Part shown: one piece after another, positions 40,800 to 47,806 of the stretch | Layout: every line of letters begins with the position of its first letter | Numbering within the stretch: position 1 is the first letter of the stretch | NCBI GenBank assembly: GCA_022599775.1 | Contig: JAHZLQ010000059.1 | Location: forward strand, 1 to 64,000 | Direction: 5' to 3' | Source of the DNA: Gammaproteobacteria bacterium | Lineage (GTDB): Bacteria; Pseudomonadota; Gammaproteobacteria; Nevskiales; Nevskiaceae | Length of the DNA stretch: 64,000 bases | Made by a program: the position numbers and the translations under genes | The notes under the pieces: model-generated | Told to the model about the DNA's origin: nothing | Seen by the model: only the letters and a program-made list of their open reading frames with translations | The model's database searches: none

Positions 40800-41306
40800 C
40801 TACGACTTCCTGTCTGGCGCCGGGAGCCTGAAGAATCGCAACTCCTCAACACTCTCTTTCCTTAGAATGTATGCGGAAAAGAAATCGTTCCGGTCAGCAT
40901 TGCCTACGATCAAGGCCATTAGCGCGGTCGCGTTGAAGCCAGGGCCGTGAAGGATATCTCGGAACGAAGTGACATCGGCCGGCGATATCCTGGGCTCGTT
41001 CTCAGCATGAGTGTGCCAATAGCCGATCAGCCACAACCCCTCATCGTTGTAGCGCTTAATCTCCCGAGAGCATCGTGTGCGGTCCAGAATCAAGGATGCC
41101 CGCGTTGCCTTGTCCTTGCGATGCGGCGGAGTAGCGAGCATGACCCTGATCGTGCTTTCGAAAGTCTGCTGCATAAAGAGCAGTCCACCCCGTTCGTTAT
41201 TCCAGAAGTGTTTCTGGCGCCGCTGATGCAGCAAGCTGACGACTGGTGGCGCGATCTCGAATAGCGTCCCAGCTCCGTCGGCGAATACGACGGCTTGAAG
41301 GCTCAT
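40800..41306 (-). CDS. cap3: CBASS Cap3: JAB/JAMM deconjugating protease
   Basis: Protein of 168 residues with a complete JAMM zinc site, H98-T-H100-x7-S108-x2-D111 in YWHTHAENEPRISPADV, and Glu38 in NNERGGLLF. In type II CBASS, Cap3 cleaves the bond that Cap2 forms between the CD-NTase C-terminus and its targets. The start is the ATG that overlaps the cap2 stop by four bases; an in-frame ATG 54 bases upstream (41360) lies inside cap2. It is the last gene of the minus-strand CBASS operon. The 216 bases between it and traV hold no gene. Confidence 0.93.
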   Translation of the reverse strand: MSLQAVVFADGAGTLFEIAPPVVSLLHQRRQKHFWNNERGGLLFMQQTFESTIRVMLATPPHRKDKATRASLILDRTRCSREIKRYNDEGLWLIGYWHTHAENEPRISPADVTSFRDILHGPGFNATALMALIVGNADRNDFFSAYILRKESVEELRFFRLPAPDRKS

Positions 41307-43138
41307 GGGCGCAGAGTCGGCTGTTCGAGGTGGGCGCGCGGCGTGAGGTTGAACGTCCATGGCGCAGGTGTGCCCTTAAAGCGCCGCACACGGTCACCGT
41401 CAGCAAACCAGAAGCCATGACGTCCGCTCTGGCCGGGGTCTTGGAGAGCGTCCAAGGCAATCGTGCCGCACATCGCGATAGCACCCATCGCAGCGGACAT
41501 TCCAGCAGGCTGGAAAGTGGCTTGGCACGCAGCCATCCTATGGACAGGAAGGCCTGATGGCCAGTCGATACAGGGCTGAAGAAACTCGCCCTTCGGATCG
41601 AAAAGTCCCTGAAGATCATCCGCAGGGTCCAAGGAAAGCAGTGCATGGCCGGCGACCGCATACGGCTCCAGCCAGCAAATCAGGAGCTTCCGCGGGAAGC
41701 CGGAAGTCGTCCGTCGAAGTTCCATGAGGTAGTGTTCGGAGCGCGCATCAGCGGTGCAACAGATGACGAGGTCAACCGTCGAATCAAACGGGCATGGGTC
41801 CATCTGGTCCGCGACATCTCTGCTCAACGGCACAACCTCGACACTCGGGATGCTCGCACGTACATGGTGTGCAATCCCGTCGACCTTTCGTTGACCAATG
41901 TAGCTGGCGCCAAGTACGTGGCGTCCGACGTTTGCAGGCTCGAACACATCGGGGTCGATCAGGGTCAGCTTGCCAACGCCGGCGCGCGCGAGCGTTTCGA
42001 CAATGGGGGCGCCAAGCATCCCGCAACCGATCACGACGACGTGCTTACTGCGAAGCGGACGCACGTCACCGTCGACGTTTCGATCCTGCATCCAGCCCGG
42101 GTCGGCTTGGTCGACCATGGTCGCCTGCACTGACCAGTTGGGTTCCGCGTCCACCCGCTTCGAACCTTGACGGAGAAGCTTGCGACGGAAACGTCCACGA
42201 GGGCCGATCGATTTCAGCTTGCTCTTGATCGTTGCGCCATTCAGTGCGTAGCCCTGTGCCGTCTGAAGTCCGAATACGACGGGCAACCGTCGCCCGTCGC
42301 CTTCCAGGCTTTCAAGCGTCTCGACCAGTTCTTCAGTGGCGGCGCTGCCTGCGCAGGCTGACACCCATGCACACAGCTCTGGGAGCGACCGCGGCATGCC
42401 GGGCGTCACGACATTCCGCACGGGTATGTACAGGGCTGTTTCGACGTCTGGGAGTGCGGACACCGGGCGGAAATCGTTGCCCCACCGCTTCAGTTCGTCG
42501 AGGCTACTGGAGAAAAGCGTGATCGGCCTCCAGTACCCGCCGGAGGTTCGGAAATGGCCTTTCGGCAAGTCGCGGGAGGTGCCTGCTCGAATCAGCGTCT
42601 GCGCGAACAGACCGGTAACTGCTGACGGGGGCCTCGTGATGAGGTAGGCCCTGGACGGGGCGCGAGTCTCATTTCTCGGCAACCAGTAGCTGAGCCACTC
42701 ACGTTCGAATTCCGCACGCCGTTCCTCGGGGTCAGTCGTCTCTTGAGCGAAGTGCAGGACGCCGCCGACTTGTTCGAAGAAATCACCGACAAGCCCTGAG
42801 CACGATGTGCGATTGATCGGCGCGTTTCTTTCCCAGAGACACAGCCGACCTGACCGCTCGGCATGTGGCCACTCCTGATACGCAACTGGAACAACCGCGG
42901 CAATCGGGGGATCGACTGCAACCTTCTCAGGCAGGGCCAGGTAGAGGGTCCGGGTGATACCGAGGTAGTCCGGCTTGAGCCGCATCGACCAGGTCGCATG
43001 CATGCCCGACCCGATGAGCTTGCTGATCTTCCCCGGCTCGATCCTTTCGTACTTCAGGCCTGCCTCTGCGGAAAGCCGGCTCTCAAGTGCGGCTGCCACG
43101 TCGACAGCGGTCAGGTATTCGCCCAATGATCGATTCAA
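41303..43138 (-). CDS. cap2: CBASS Cap2: E2-E1 fusion ubiquitin-like transferase
   Basis: Protein of 611 residues. The N-terminal E2-like domain (about 1-165) has the catalytic Cys100 in ERSGRLCLWERN. A linker region follows, and the C-terminal E1/ThiF domain (about 362-611) has the nucleotide-binding loop VVVIGCGMLGAPIVETLARAG around 371-376 and LTLIDPDVFEPANVGRH near 391-407. Cys538 in RMAACQATFQPAG is a plausible E1 cysteine. In type II CBASS Cap2 conjugates the CD-NTase C-terminus to cellular targets, which primes the enzyme. The gene overlaps the CD-NTase gene by four bases. Confidence 0.95.
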   Translation of the reverse strand: MNRSLGEYLTAVDVAAALESRLSAEAGLKYERIEPGKISKLIGSGMHATWSMRLKPDYLGITRTLYLALPEKVAVDPPIAAVVPVAYQEWPHAERSGRLCLWERNAPINRTSCSGLVGDFFEQVGGVLHFAQETTDPEERRAEFEREWLSYWLPRNETRAPSRAYLITRPPSAVTGLFAQTLIRAGTSRDLPKGHFRTSGGYWRPITLFSSSLDELKRWGNDFRPVSALPDVETALYIPVRNVVTPGMPRSLPELCAWVSACAGSAATEELVETLESLEGDGRRLPVVFGLQTAQGYALNGATIKSKLKSIGPRGRFRRKLLRQGSKRVDAEPNWSVQATMVDQADPGWMQDRNVDGDVRPLRSKHVVVIGCGMLGAPIVETLARAGVGKLTLIDPDVFEPANVGRHVLGASYIGQRKVDGIAHHVRASIPSVEVVPLSRDVADQMDPCPFDSTVDLVICCTADARSEHYLMELRRTTSGFPRKLLICWLEPYAVAGHALLSLDPADDLQGLFDPKGEFLQPCIDWPSGLPVHRMAACQATFQPAGMSAAMGAIAMCGTIALDALQDPGQSGRHGFWFADGDRVRRFKGTPAPWTFNLTPRAHLEQPTLRP

Positions 43139-44454
43139 GCGAGCCGGCGGGGCGGCTCAGGGTCCTGACGCGGCCGTTCACGTCCAATCCCGAAGACGCG
43201 GCTCGCGGCAGAGGCGGAAACGGCGTTGTCGATCGCTTCCATCGACAACCCGAACACCGGGCCGCCGCTCGCGAGCTCGCGGTTGAGGATGTTCTCGACC
43301 TTGCTTGATGCGCCCCTGACACCGATCGCCTCTACAACAGTCCTGGTGAAATCTTCGGGGGAGGGGAAGCCCTTCAGCCCCAGGCGGACATCCATCTTGA
43401 TCTGCGCGTGCCACTCGGAGAACGCGCGCTTACGCCGATGACCGTCCTTCTGCTCGTTCCAGCGCTCGGCGAAGTTTTCGGTGGTGAGGACCGGGTTCGA
43501 GAGCTTCCACTCTCCGCCGCTGGGTCCGTTGTCAAACTGTGCAGGGAGAGCATCGACGATCGCGATGATGGCGTTCATCGGTGAGAGCGGGGTCGACATT
43601 GAGGCCGTGGCGATCTTCCGGTACGCCTTGCAAGCGAGGGTCGTCAACAGCACCGAGATCGGCCGGAAGTCGGCATCTGTGTGTCCGGCGAAGAACTTTT
43701 CGCGGTGGAACTTGAGCAGTTTGATGCACGCCCGCAGCGGGTCGAAGTGGTCCAGTACCTCCTTGTCCGGCAGCGGTTCGCTGCTCCCGGTCACGGCATC
43801 CCGCGTGTGCGATTCGGCGGCGTATGCCCTCTTGAGGACGATCGAGTATTTCTCGGCGGAGTCATTCACCCAGGTGGCATACAACTTGGGGGCACTGGGC
43901 TTGTAGCCCGTCCTGCCGAATTCAATCTCCTTGAGGTCCGGAACCATGAGCTTTCCATCACCGTTCTTGCCCTCAACGTTTCCGAAAGCATTGATTGCCG
44001 GCGTGACGTCCATGTGGAACGAGGGCGACTCATCCGCATACTCGATGCGCGAGCAGCGGTTCTTACGCGCGACCTCGCGGTCGGTGCGGACCCTTGAATT
44101 GAGCTCCTCGTGCACGGCATCGTACAGATCGATAGCCTTCAGGTCCCCGTCCGGCGACCAAGCGATTCCGTCGACATCGATCTCGCCCGCGCTTGGGGGC
44201 TTGATGACTGTCCGTGTCAGGAAGGAGCCCTGCGGGTGGAAATGCACCCCGTTGAGCCTCGGGTCGTGAGGAGCTTCGAAGATTCCCGCGACCGTGTTGT
44301 AGCGCCCTTCAATGAGCTCATACTGAGTTTGAGTTAGTGAGAACTGGTCGACCAGGCTCAGCACGGTCTCTTCCCATGCTGCGAATGACTGCGGGTCGTC
44401 GATGTCCGGCAGCGAGTCAAAGGTAGCCTTCGGGATGCTCATTGATGTCTCCAA
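43135..44454 (-). CDS. cdn: CBASS CD-NTase (cGAS/DncV-like nucleotidyltransferase)
   Basis: Protein of 439 residues with the CD-NTase signature: G76-S77 in HPQGSFLTRT, D93 and D95 in EIDVDGIAW, and a third acidic residue D149 in SFHMDVTPAI. On phage infection such enzymes make cyclic oligonucleotides that activate the effector. The clade and product cannot be told by eye. The C-terminal tail (PRQDPEPPRRLA) ends in Ala, usable as the conjugation site for Cap2. It starts with METSMSIPK; the fifth-residue Met is an alternative start. It follows the effector gene immediately. Confidence 0.95.
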   Translation of the reverse strand: METSMSIPKATFDSLPDIDDPQSFAAWEETVLSLVDQFSLTQTQYELIEGRYNTVAGIFEAPHDPRLNGVHFHPQGSFLTRTVIKPPSAGEIDVDGIAWSPDGDLKAIDLYDAVHEELNSRVRTDREVARKNRCSRIEYADESPSFHMDVTPAINAFGNVEGKNGDGKLMVPDLKEIEFGRTGYKPSAPKLYATWVNDSAEKYSIVLKRAYAAESHTRDAVTGSSEPLPDKEVLDHFDPLRACIKLLKFHREKFFAGHTDADFRPISVLLTTLACKAYRKIATASMSTPLSPMNAIIAIVDALPAQFDNGPSGGEWKLSNPVLTTENFAERWNEQKDGHRRKRAFSEWHAQIKMDVRLGLKGFPSPEDFTRTVVEAIGVRGASSKVENILNRELASGGPVFGLSMEAIDNAVSASAASRVFGIGRERPRQDPEPPRRLA

Positions 44455-45675
44455 CTAGGGCAACGTGATTGCAGGGCGGAATTCGGCCATCGGGCCATTC
44501 GAATCGAAAACGATGAGCTTTACGGGCGCCTTCGGCATGATGGTAGTCCCCAACGCCACTGCGAGGGGTGCGGGCATCGCGGGGAAAACGCTGATCGGAA
44601 CCTTGTGCCCGGCGAGCGCCTCGATCCGGTCCACGCATTCGATGACAGCGCGCTTAAAGGCAGCGATCGTGGCCGGCGTTCTGACGATGAGACGCCCGGT
44701 ACCCTCGGCGCGGATTTCGACGATCGACAAGGCCCGTCCCCCCAGTGCTCTGACCACTCGCTCGTGATTGATTGGGGCTGTAATCGAAATCACAAGTGCA
44801 ACGCCATCGGGCGAAATGGTGTCGGGGAACGTGGTCGTAAACTTGACCGGCGGTTCGTTTGGAGCGGTGAACGTGTAGCTGCTCTCCGTTCGGTCGTATT
44901 GGAACGGAATAACGTCCTGCTCATCCCCTAATAGAAAGCCGAGAGCAATCAAAGCAGGCATTTCCGCCACGGCAAAGACGGCCATCGTGTAGTCCTTGCC
45001 CTTAAAAGCTTCGATCGCCTGATCGACTTCGCGGCGGAGCTGGAATAGCTGGCCCTTCCACCACTCGGGAGTTCCATCTGCGCTGTTACCGTCGAAGAGG
45101 CTAATCCGCCTTGGCTTGCTCAGCGGCCGGTAGCCGGCCCTTGCAGCAGCCACCAAAGCGGCGGCGTCGGTGACGGAGTTCGAAACACCCCTAATCTTTC
45201 CGGTGCAAATCAGCAGGCCCGCGAGCTTATCTCCCCTGATCGACGCGAAGAGCTCGATGCTGCGCTCGTGATCTTCCTTCCACTGCCAAAGCAGTTCTTC
45301 CGGGTACTCGGCGGCTCCCCCATCGTCAACCACCTTGTGGCAAGCCGGACACATCATGATCAGGTTTTCCGGATCATCAACCAGTACCTTCGACCGAATC
45401 GCATCTCCCCGAGGCCCCTTCGCGCTCGCGGCGACGTTGTGCGCGAGATGCCCGAAGCTCCCGGGCTTGAAAAGAAACGGATCACGGTGGAGCACCTGAC
45501 GACAGCCGGGTGCAGAGCAGATGCCCGCGGACCGCGTCCAAACGATCAATTTCGTGGACGGACTCACCGTGCCCTCCCGACCGCTGCCGCCCTTAGAACC
45601 CTTGCGGACTGATGGCGCCCGCTTGGCCGCAACCTTCGCGGCCGACGTAGGGATGTTGGTTGTCGAACGGGCCAT
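44455..45675 (-). CDS. cap5: CBASS Cap5: HNH-SAVED DNA endonuclease effector
   Basis: Protein of 406 residues. The HNH domain is at about 45-120: C53 and C58 in GICSAPGCRQVL, H76 and H79-N80 in FGHLAHNVAA, and C109, C112, H113 in MMCPACHKV, in the usual zinc-plus-HNH arrangement. The rest (about 160-406) is the SAVED sensor domain, with DYTMAVFAVAEMPALIALGFLL near 225 and VALVISITAPINHERVVRALG near 290. Ligand binding by SAVED makes the nuclease cut DNA without sequence preference and kills or arrests the infected cell. It is the first gene of the CBASS operon. Confidence 0.94.
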   Translation of the reverse strand: MARSTTNIPTSAAKVAAKRAPSVRKGSKGGSGREGTVSPSTKLIVWTRSAGICSAPGCRQVLHRDPFLFKPGSFGHLAHNVAASAKGPRGDAIRSKVLVDDPENLIMMCPACHKVVDDGGAAEYPEELLWQWKEDHERSIELFASIRGDKLAGLLICTGKIRGVSNSVTDAAALVAAARAGYRPLSKPRRISLFDGNSADGTPEWWKGQLFQLRREVDQAIEAFKGKDYTMAVFAVAEMPALIALGFLLGDEQDVIPFQYDRTESSYTFTAPNEPPVKFTTTFPDTISPDGVALVISITAPINHERVVRALGGRALSIVEIRAEGTGRLIVRTPATIAAFKRAVIECVDRIEALAGHKVPISVFPAMPAPLAVALGTTIMPKAPVKLIVFDSNGPMAEFRPAITLP

Positions 45676-45681
45676 GCTAAA

Positions 45682-45746
45682 GTGACCTCACAGAAAGTAT
45701 GTGAATACTGAACAACGAGAAATCGGATGTCAAGTATCAGAAGTAT
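45682..45746. promoter_or_regulatory. Candidate CapH operator between cap5 and capH
   Basis: The 101-base divergent region holds an inverted repeat AGTAT-GTGA-ATACT at 45696-45709. The half-site word AAGTAT occurs twice more, at 45732-45737 and 45741-45746. A second dyad GTGA-CC-TCAC lies at 45682-45691, next to the cap5 start. Repeated half-sites in a divergent promoter fit a site for the Xre-type repressor encoded beside it. Only the repeats are seen; binding is inference. Confidence 0.55.
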
Positions 45747-45776
45747 GTCTACTCTGAACGTGATGGAGGGCGCTTA

Positions 45777-46106
45777 GTGGCAGAAAAGCTTGGGAGCAAG
45801 ATCAGCCGCTTACGGAAAGACAAGGGGCTGACACTCGACGAACTGGGTCGGCGCTCGGGTGCGAGCAAGGGCTACATCTGGGAGTTGGAAAATCGGAATC
45901 CGCCGCGCCCGTCGGCCGAGAAGCTGACGGCGATAGGTGCCGTACTCGGTGTCACCGCCGACTACCTGCTGGACGATGGGCAGGAAGAGCCCTCCAGCGC
46001 GGTAGCAAACGCCGCGTTCTTCCGAAGATACGAAGGCCTCAGCGACGAAACGAAAGAGAAGGTTCGTCAAATTGTCGAGCTGCTCGCCGGCGAGCCCAAG
46101 AGATGA
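45777..46106 (+). CDS. capH: CapH-like Xre repressor
   Basis: Protein of 109 residues starting with GTG. The N-terminal Xre helix-turn-helix (about 6-65) reads KISRLRKDKGLTLDELGRRSGASKGYIWELENRN in parts. The C-terminal portion (FFRRYEGLSDETKEKVRQIVELL, about 80-103) is a helical dimerisation segment. In characterised CBASS systems, CapH represses the operon until the associated protease CapP cuts it. It is transcribed divergently from cap5 and overlaps capP by four bases, the usual capH-capP order. A plain Xre/ImmA regulator pair is the alternative. Confidence 0.85.
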   Translation: MAEKLGSKISRLRKDKGLTLDELGRRSGASKGYIWELENRNPPRPSAEKLTAIGAVLGVTADYLLDDGQEEPSSAVANAAFFRRYEGLSDETKEKVRQIVELLAGEPKR

Positions 46107-46975
46107 ATGAAAGCGCCATCGGCGCCAAGCACGCTAATCGAGTGACGAAAGTACTTGATCACGCGCTGGGTGTTGATCGCTTTCCAGTCAAGGTGAAGGA
46201 CGTCGCCCTTGAGATCTCAAGACTTCTCTACCCGAATGACAGAATCGAGACCGCGATCGGGGACAAGCTGCCTGGCTTCGACGGCGCGCTGATCCAGATT
46301 GCTCCCGACCGCGGCTGGGCCATCGTCTTCAACGACGGCATCGCGTCAGCTGGGCGAATCAACTTCACCCTCGCGCACGAGTTCGGGCACTACCTAATGC
46401 ACAGAGCCGAATTTCCTGAGGGGTTTAACTGCAACTCCTCCGATATAGCTCGCCAAGATTCGGACTATCGTCGGATCGAGCTTGATGCCAACACCTTCGC
46501 CGCATACCTTCTGATGCCGTTCCGCGACTTCAGGCGCCAGTTAGATCCGAAAGAAAAGCCCAGCTGGGAACGCTTGTCGCAGTGTGCCGAGCGTTACGAT
46601 GTATCGCTGCTCGCCGTTACTCTGCGCTGGCTCGAATACACCTCTCTCAGCGCAGCGCTCGTTATATCGAAAGACGGATTCATAGACTGGGGAAAATCCA
46701 GCCGTCGGGCGTTCAAATCCGGATTTTACTTCGCAAAGAGATTTGTCACGCCTGTTCCCGAGGCTTCGCCGGCCTCGAACGAACAGCTCATGGTCGGAAG
46801 AATCGATCCCGTCCAGCACCCGCCCGGGGTATGGTTCAGAGAGCGGGTCACTGAAGCTGTGATTCGCTCGGACAACTACGACTTCACCATGTCTCTTCTC
46901 ATTACCGATGATGAACCCAGGCTCTATAAATCGGACGACGACGAGGAACTCTCAGAGCTGTCATTCCCGCGATAG
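46103..46975 (+). CDS. capP: CapP-like ImmA/IrrE metallopeptidase
   Basis: Protein of 290 residues of the ImmA/IrrE (COG2856) zinc peptidase family. The HExxH site is H92-E93-F94-G95-H96 in FTLAHEFGHYLMH, and a third ligand, Glu near 128, lies in RIELDANTFAAYLLMP. The C-terminal half (about 150-290) is a separate alpha/beta sensor-like domain. CapP proteins are switched on, for example by single-stranded DNA, and then cut CapH to derepress CBASS. The pair is placed beside the CBASS operon, which supports this role, but the specific pairing is inferred. Confidence 0.85.
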   Translation: MNESAIGAKHANRVTKVLDHALGVDRFPVKVKDVALEISRLLYPNDRIETAIGDKLPGFDGALIQIAPDRGWAIVFNDGIASAGRINFTLAHEFGHYLMHRAEFPEGFNCNSSDIARQDSDYRRIELDANTFAAYLLMPFRDFRRQLDPKEKPSWERLSQCAERYDVSLLAVTLRWLEYTSLSAALVISKDGFIDWGKSSRRAFKSGFYFAKRFVTPVPEASPASNEQLMVGRIDPVQHPPGVWFRERVTEAVIRSDNYDFTMSLLITDDEPRLYKSDDDEELSELSFPR

Positions 46976-46993
46976 GTCGAAGTCGGAGCGCAC

Positions 46994-47551
46994 CTAGAGC
47001 TTTGCGATATTTTCATGAAGCATGTTGCAGAAGAGAGTACCTTGTTCGATGGCGTCATCCAGAGCTACATGAGAGTGCTTTCTAGGATCAAACCAGTTTT
47101 TCGGCATGTTTTTCTTGCTTGATTCTCTGTAGTCCTTCTTCAGCACCGCCATCGCATACGATCTGATGTCCAGGGCCGAGTGGCTGAAAGGACTCTCGCC
47201 GGTAAATCGGATTAGGTACCAATATACGAATAGGAAGTCGAATCCTGTCGGATAGGCAACAAAAACCGGACGGCCGGGCAATGACTTCACCCATGCCAAA
47301 TATTCCTTCATAGCCTCCAGAGGTTCTCGAAGATTTGACCTGCAAGCTGCCCAAGCTTCCGGCTGTGTCTGCCACCAACGTGCGGTCTCCGGATCAGCCG
47401 TTGCGCCCGGAAGCTCCGCGAAATTCATTGTGAAAGTTGAGACAAGGGTTTTATCTGGAAGGTAGGCTGCCGCGCCGAGGCTAAGCATTGAATGCGGCCC
47501 AGGAATTGGGCCATCTGTTTCGATATCCGTACTCACGTAGATTTCGTTCAT
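46994..47551 (-). CDS. DEDDh-type 3'-5' exonuclease (DnaQ-like) of the CBASS island
   Basis: Protein of 185 residues with an RNase H-like exonuclease core: D9 and E11 in [13 protein letters not shown]105 in [11 protein letters not shown], and H161 and D166 in [12 protein letters not shown], the DEDDh set. It lacks other domains. Unrelated in orientation to capHP, it converges on capP with an 18-base gap. Nothing in the sequence shows whether it degrades DNA, RNA or signalling nucleotides. Its position inside the island boundaries (between traV and traC) suggests it is cargo linked to CBASS or an independent defence accessory. It may also be a passenger. Confidence 0.8.
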   Translation of the reverse strand: MNEIYVSTDIETDGPIPGPHSMLSLGAAAYLPDKTLVSTFTMNFAELPGATADPETARWWQTQPEAWAACRSNLREPLEAMKEYLAWVKSLPGRPVFVAYPTGFDFLFVYWYLIRFTGESPFSHSALDIRSYAMAVLKKDYRESSKKNMPKNWFDPRKHSHVALDDAIEQGTLFCNMLHENIAKL

Positions 47552-47806
47552 TGATCTACCGTATCAGCAAGACTCGGTGCCGGGAAGGCTCAGTCTGCAA
47601 CGGTCGAGTCGAAGCATTGAGCAGCTCGACGATTGTTCTTGGAACCTCACTGTCGCTGGCTCGACTGGCAGCTAATGGCACAGAGCGGACCTCGAATCGC
47701 AACCGAAATCACCTCATCGGCCAGCGAAGTTTCCGGTTCCCCATCATGAGCCCCTTCCCCCAGGCTTCGAGCAAACCCCTTTGCCGCTTGCCTGCCGAAT
47801 CCTGGG

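Noticed and set aside
41303-43138. Plain MoeB/ThiF-type adenylyltransferase
   Set aside because: The N-terminal E2-like domain with Cys100, the JAMM gene and the CD-NTase neighbour make it Cap2, not a sulphur-carrier enzyme.
45777-46975. Xre/ImmA pair as a phage-type immunity regulator unrelated to CBASS
   Set aside because: Not excluded, but the gene order, the 4-base overlap and divergence from cap5 fit CapH/CapP better, so the CBASS assignment was kept at moderate confidence.
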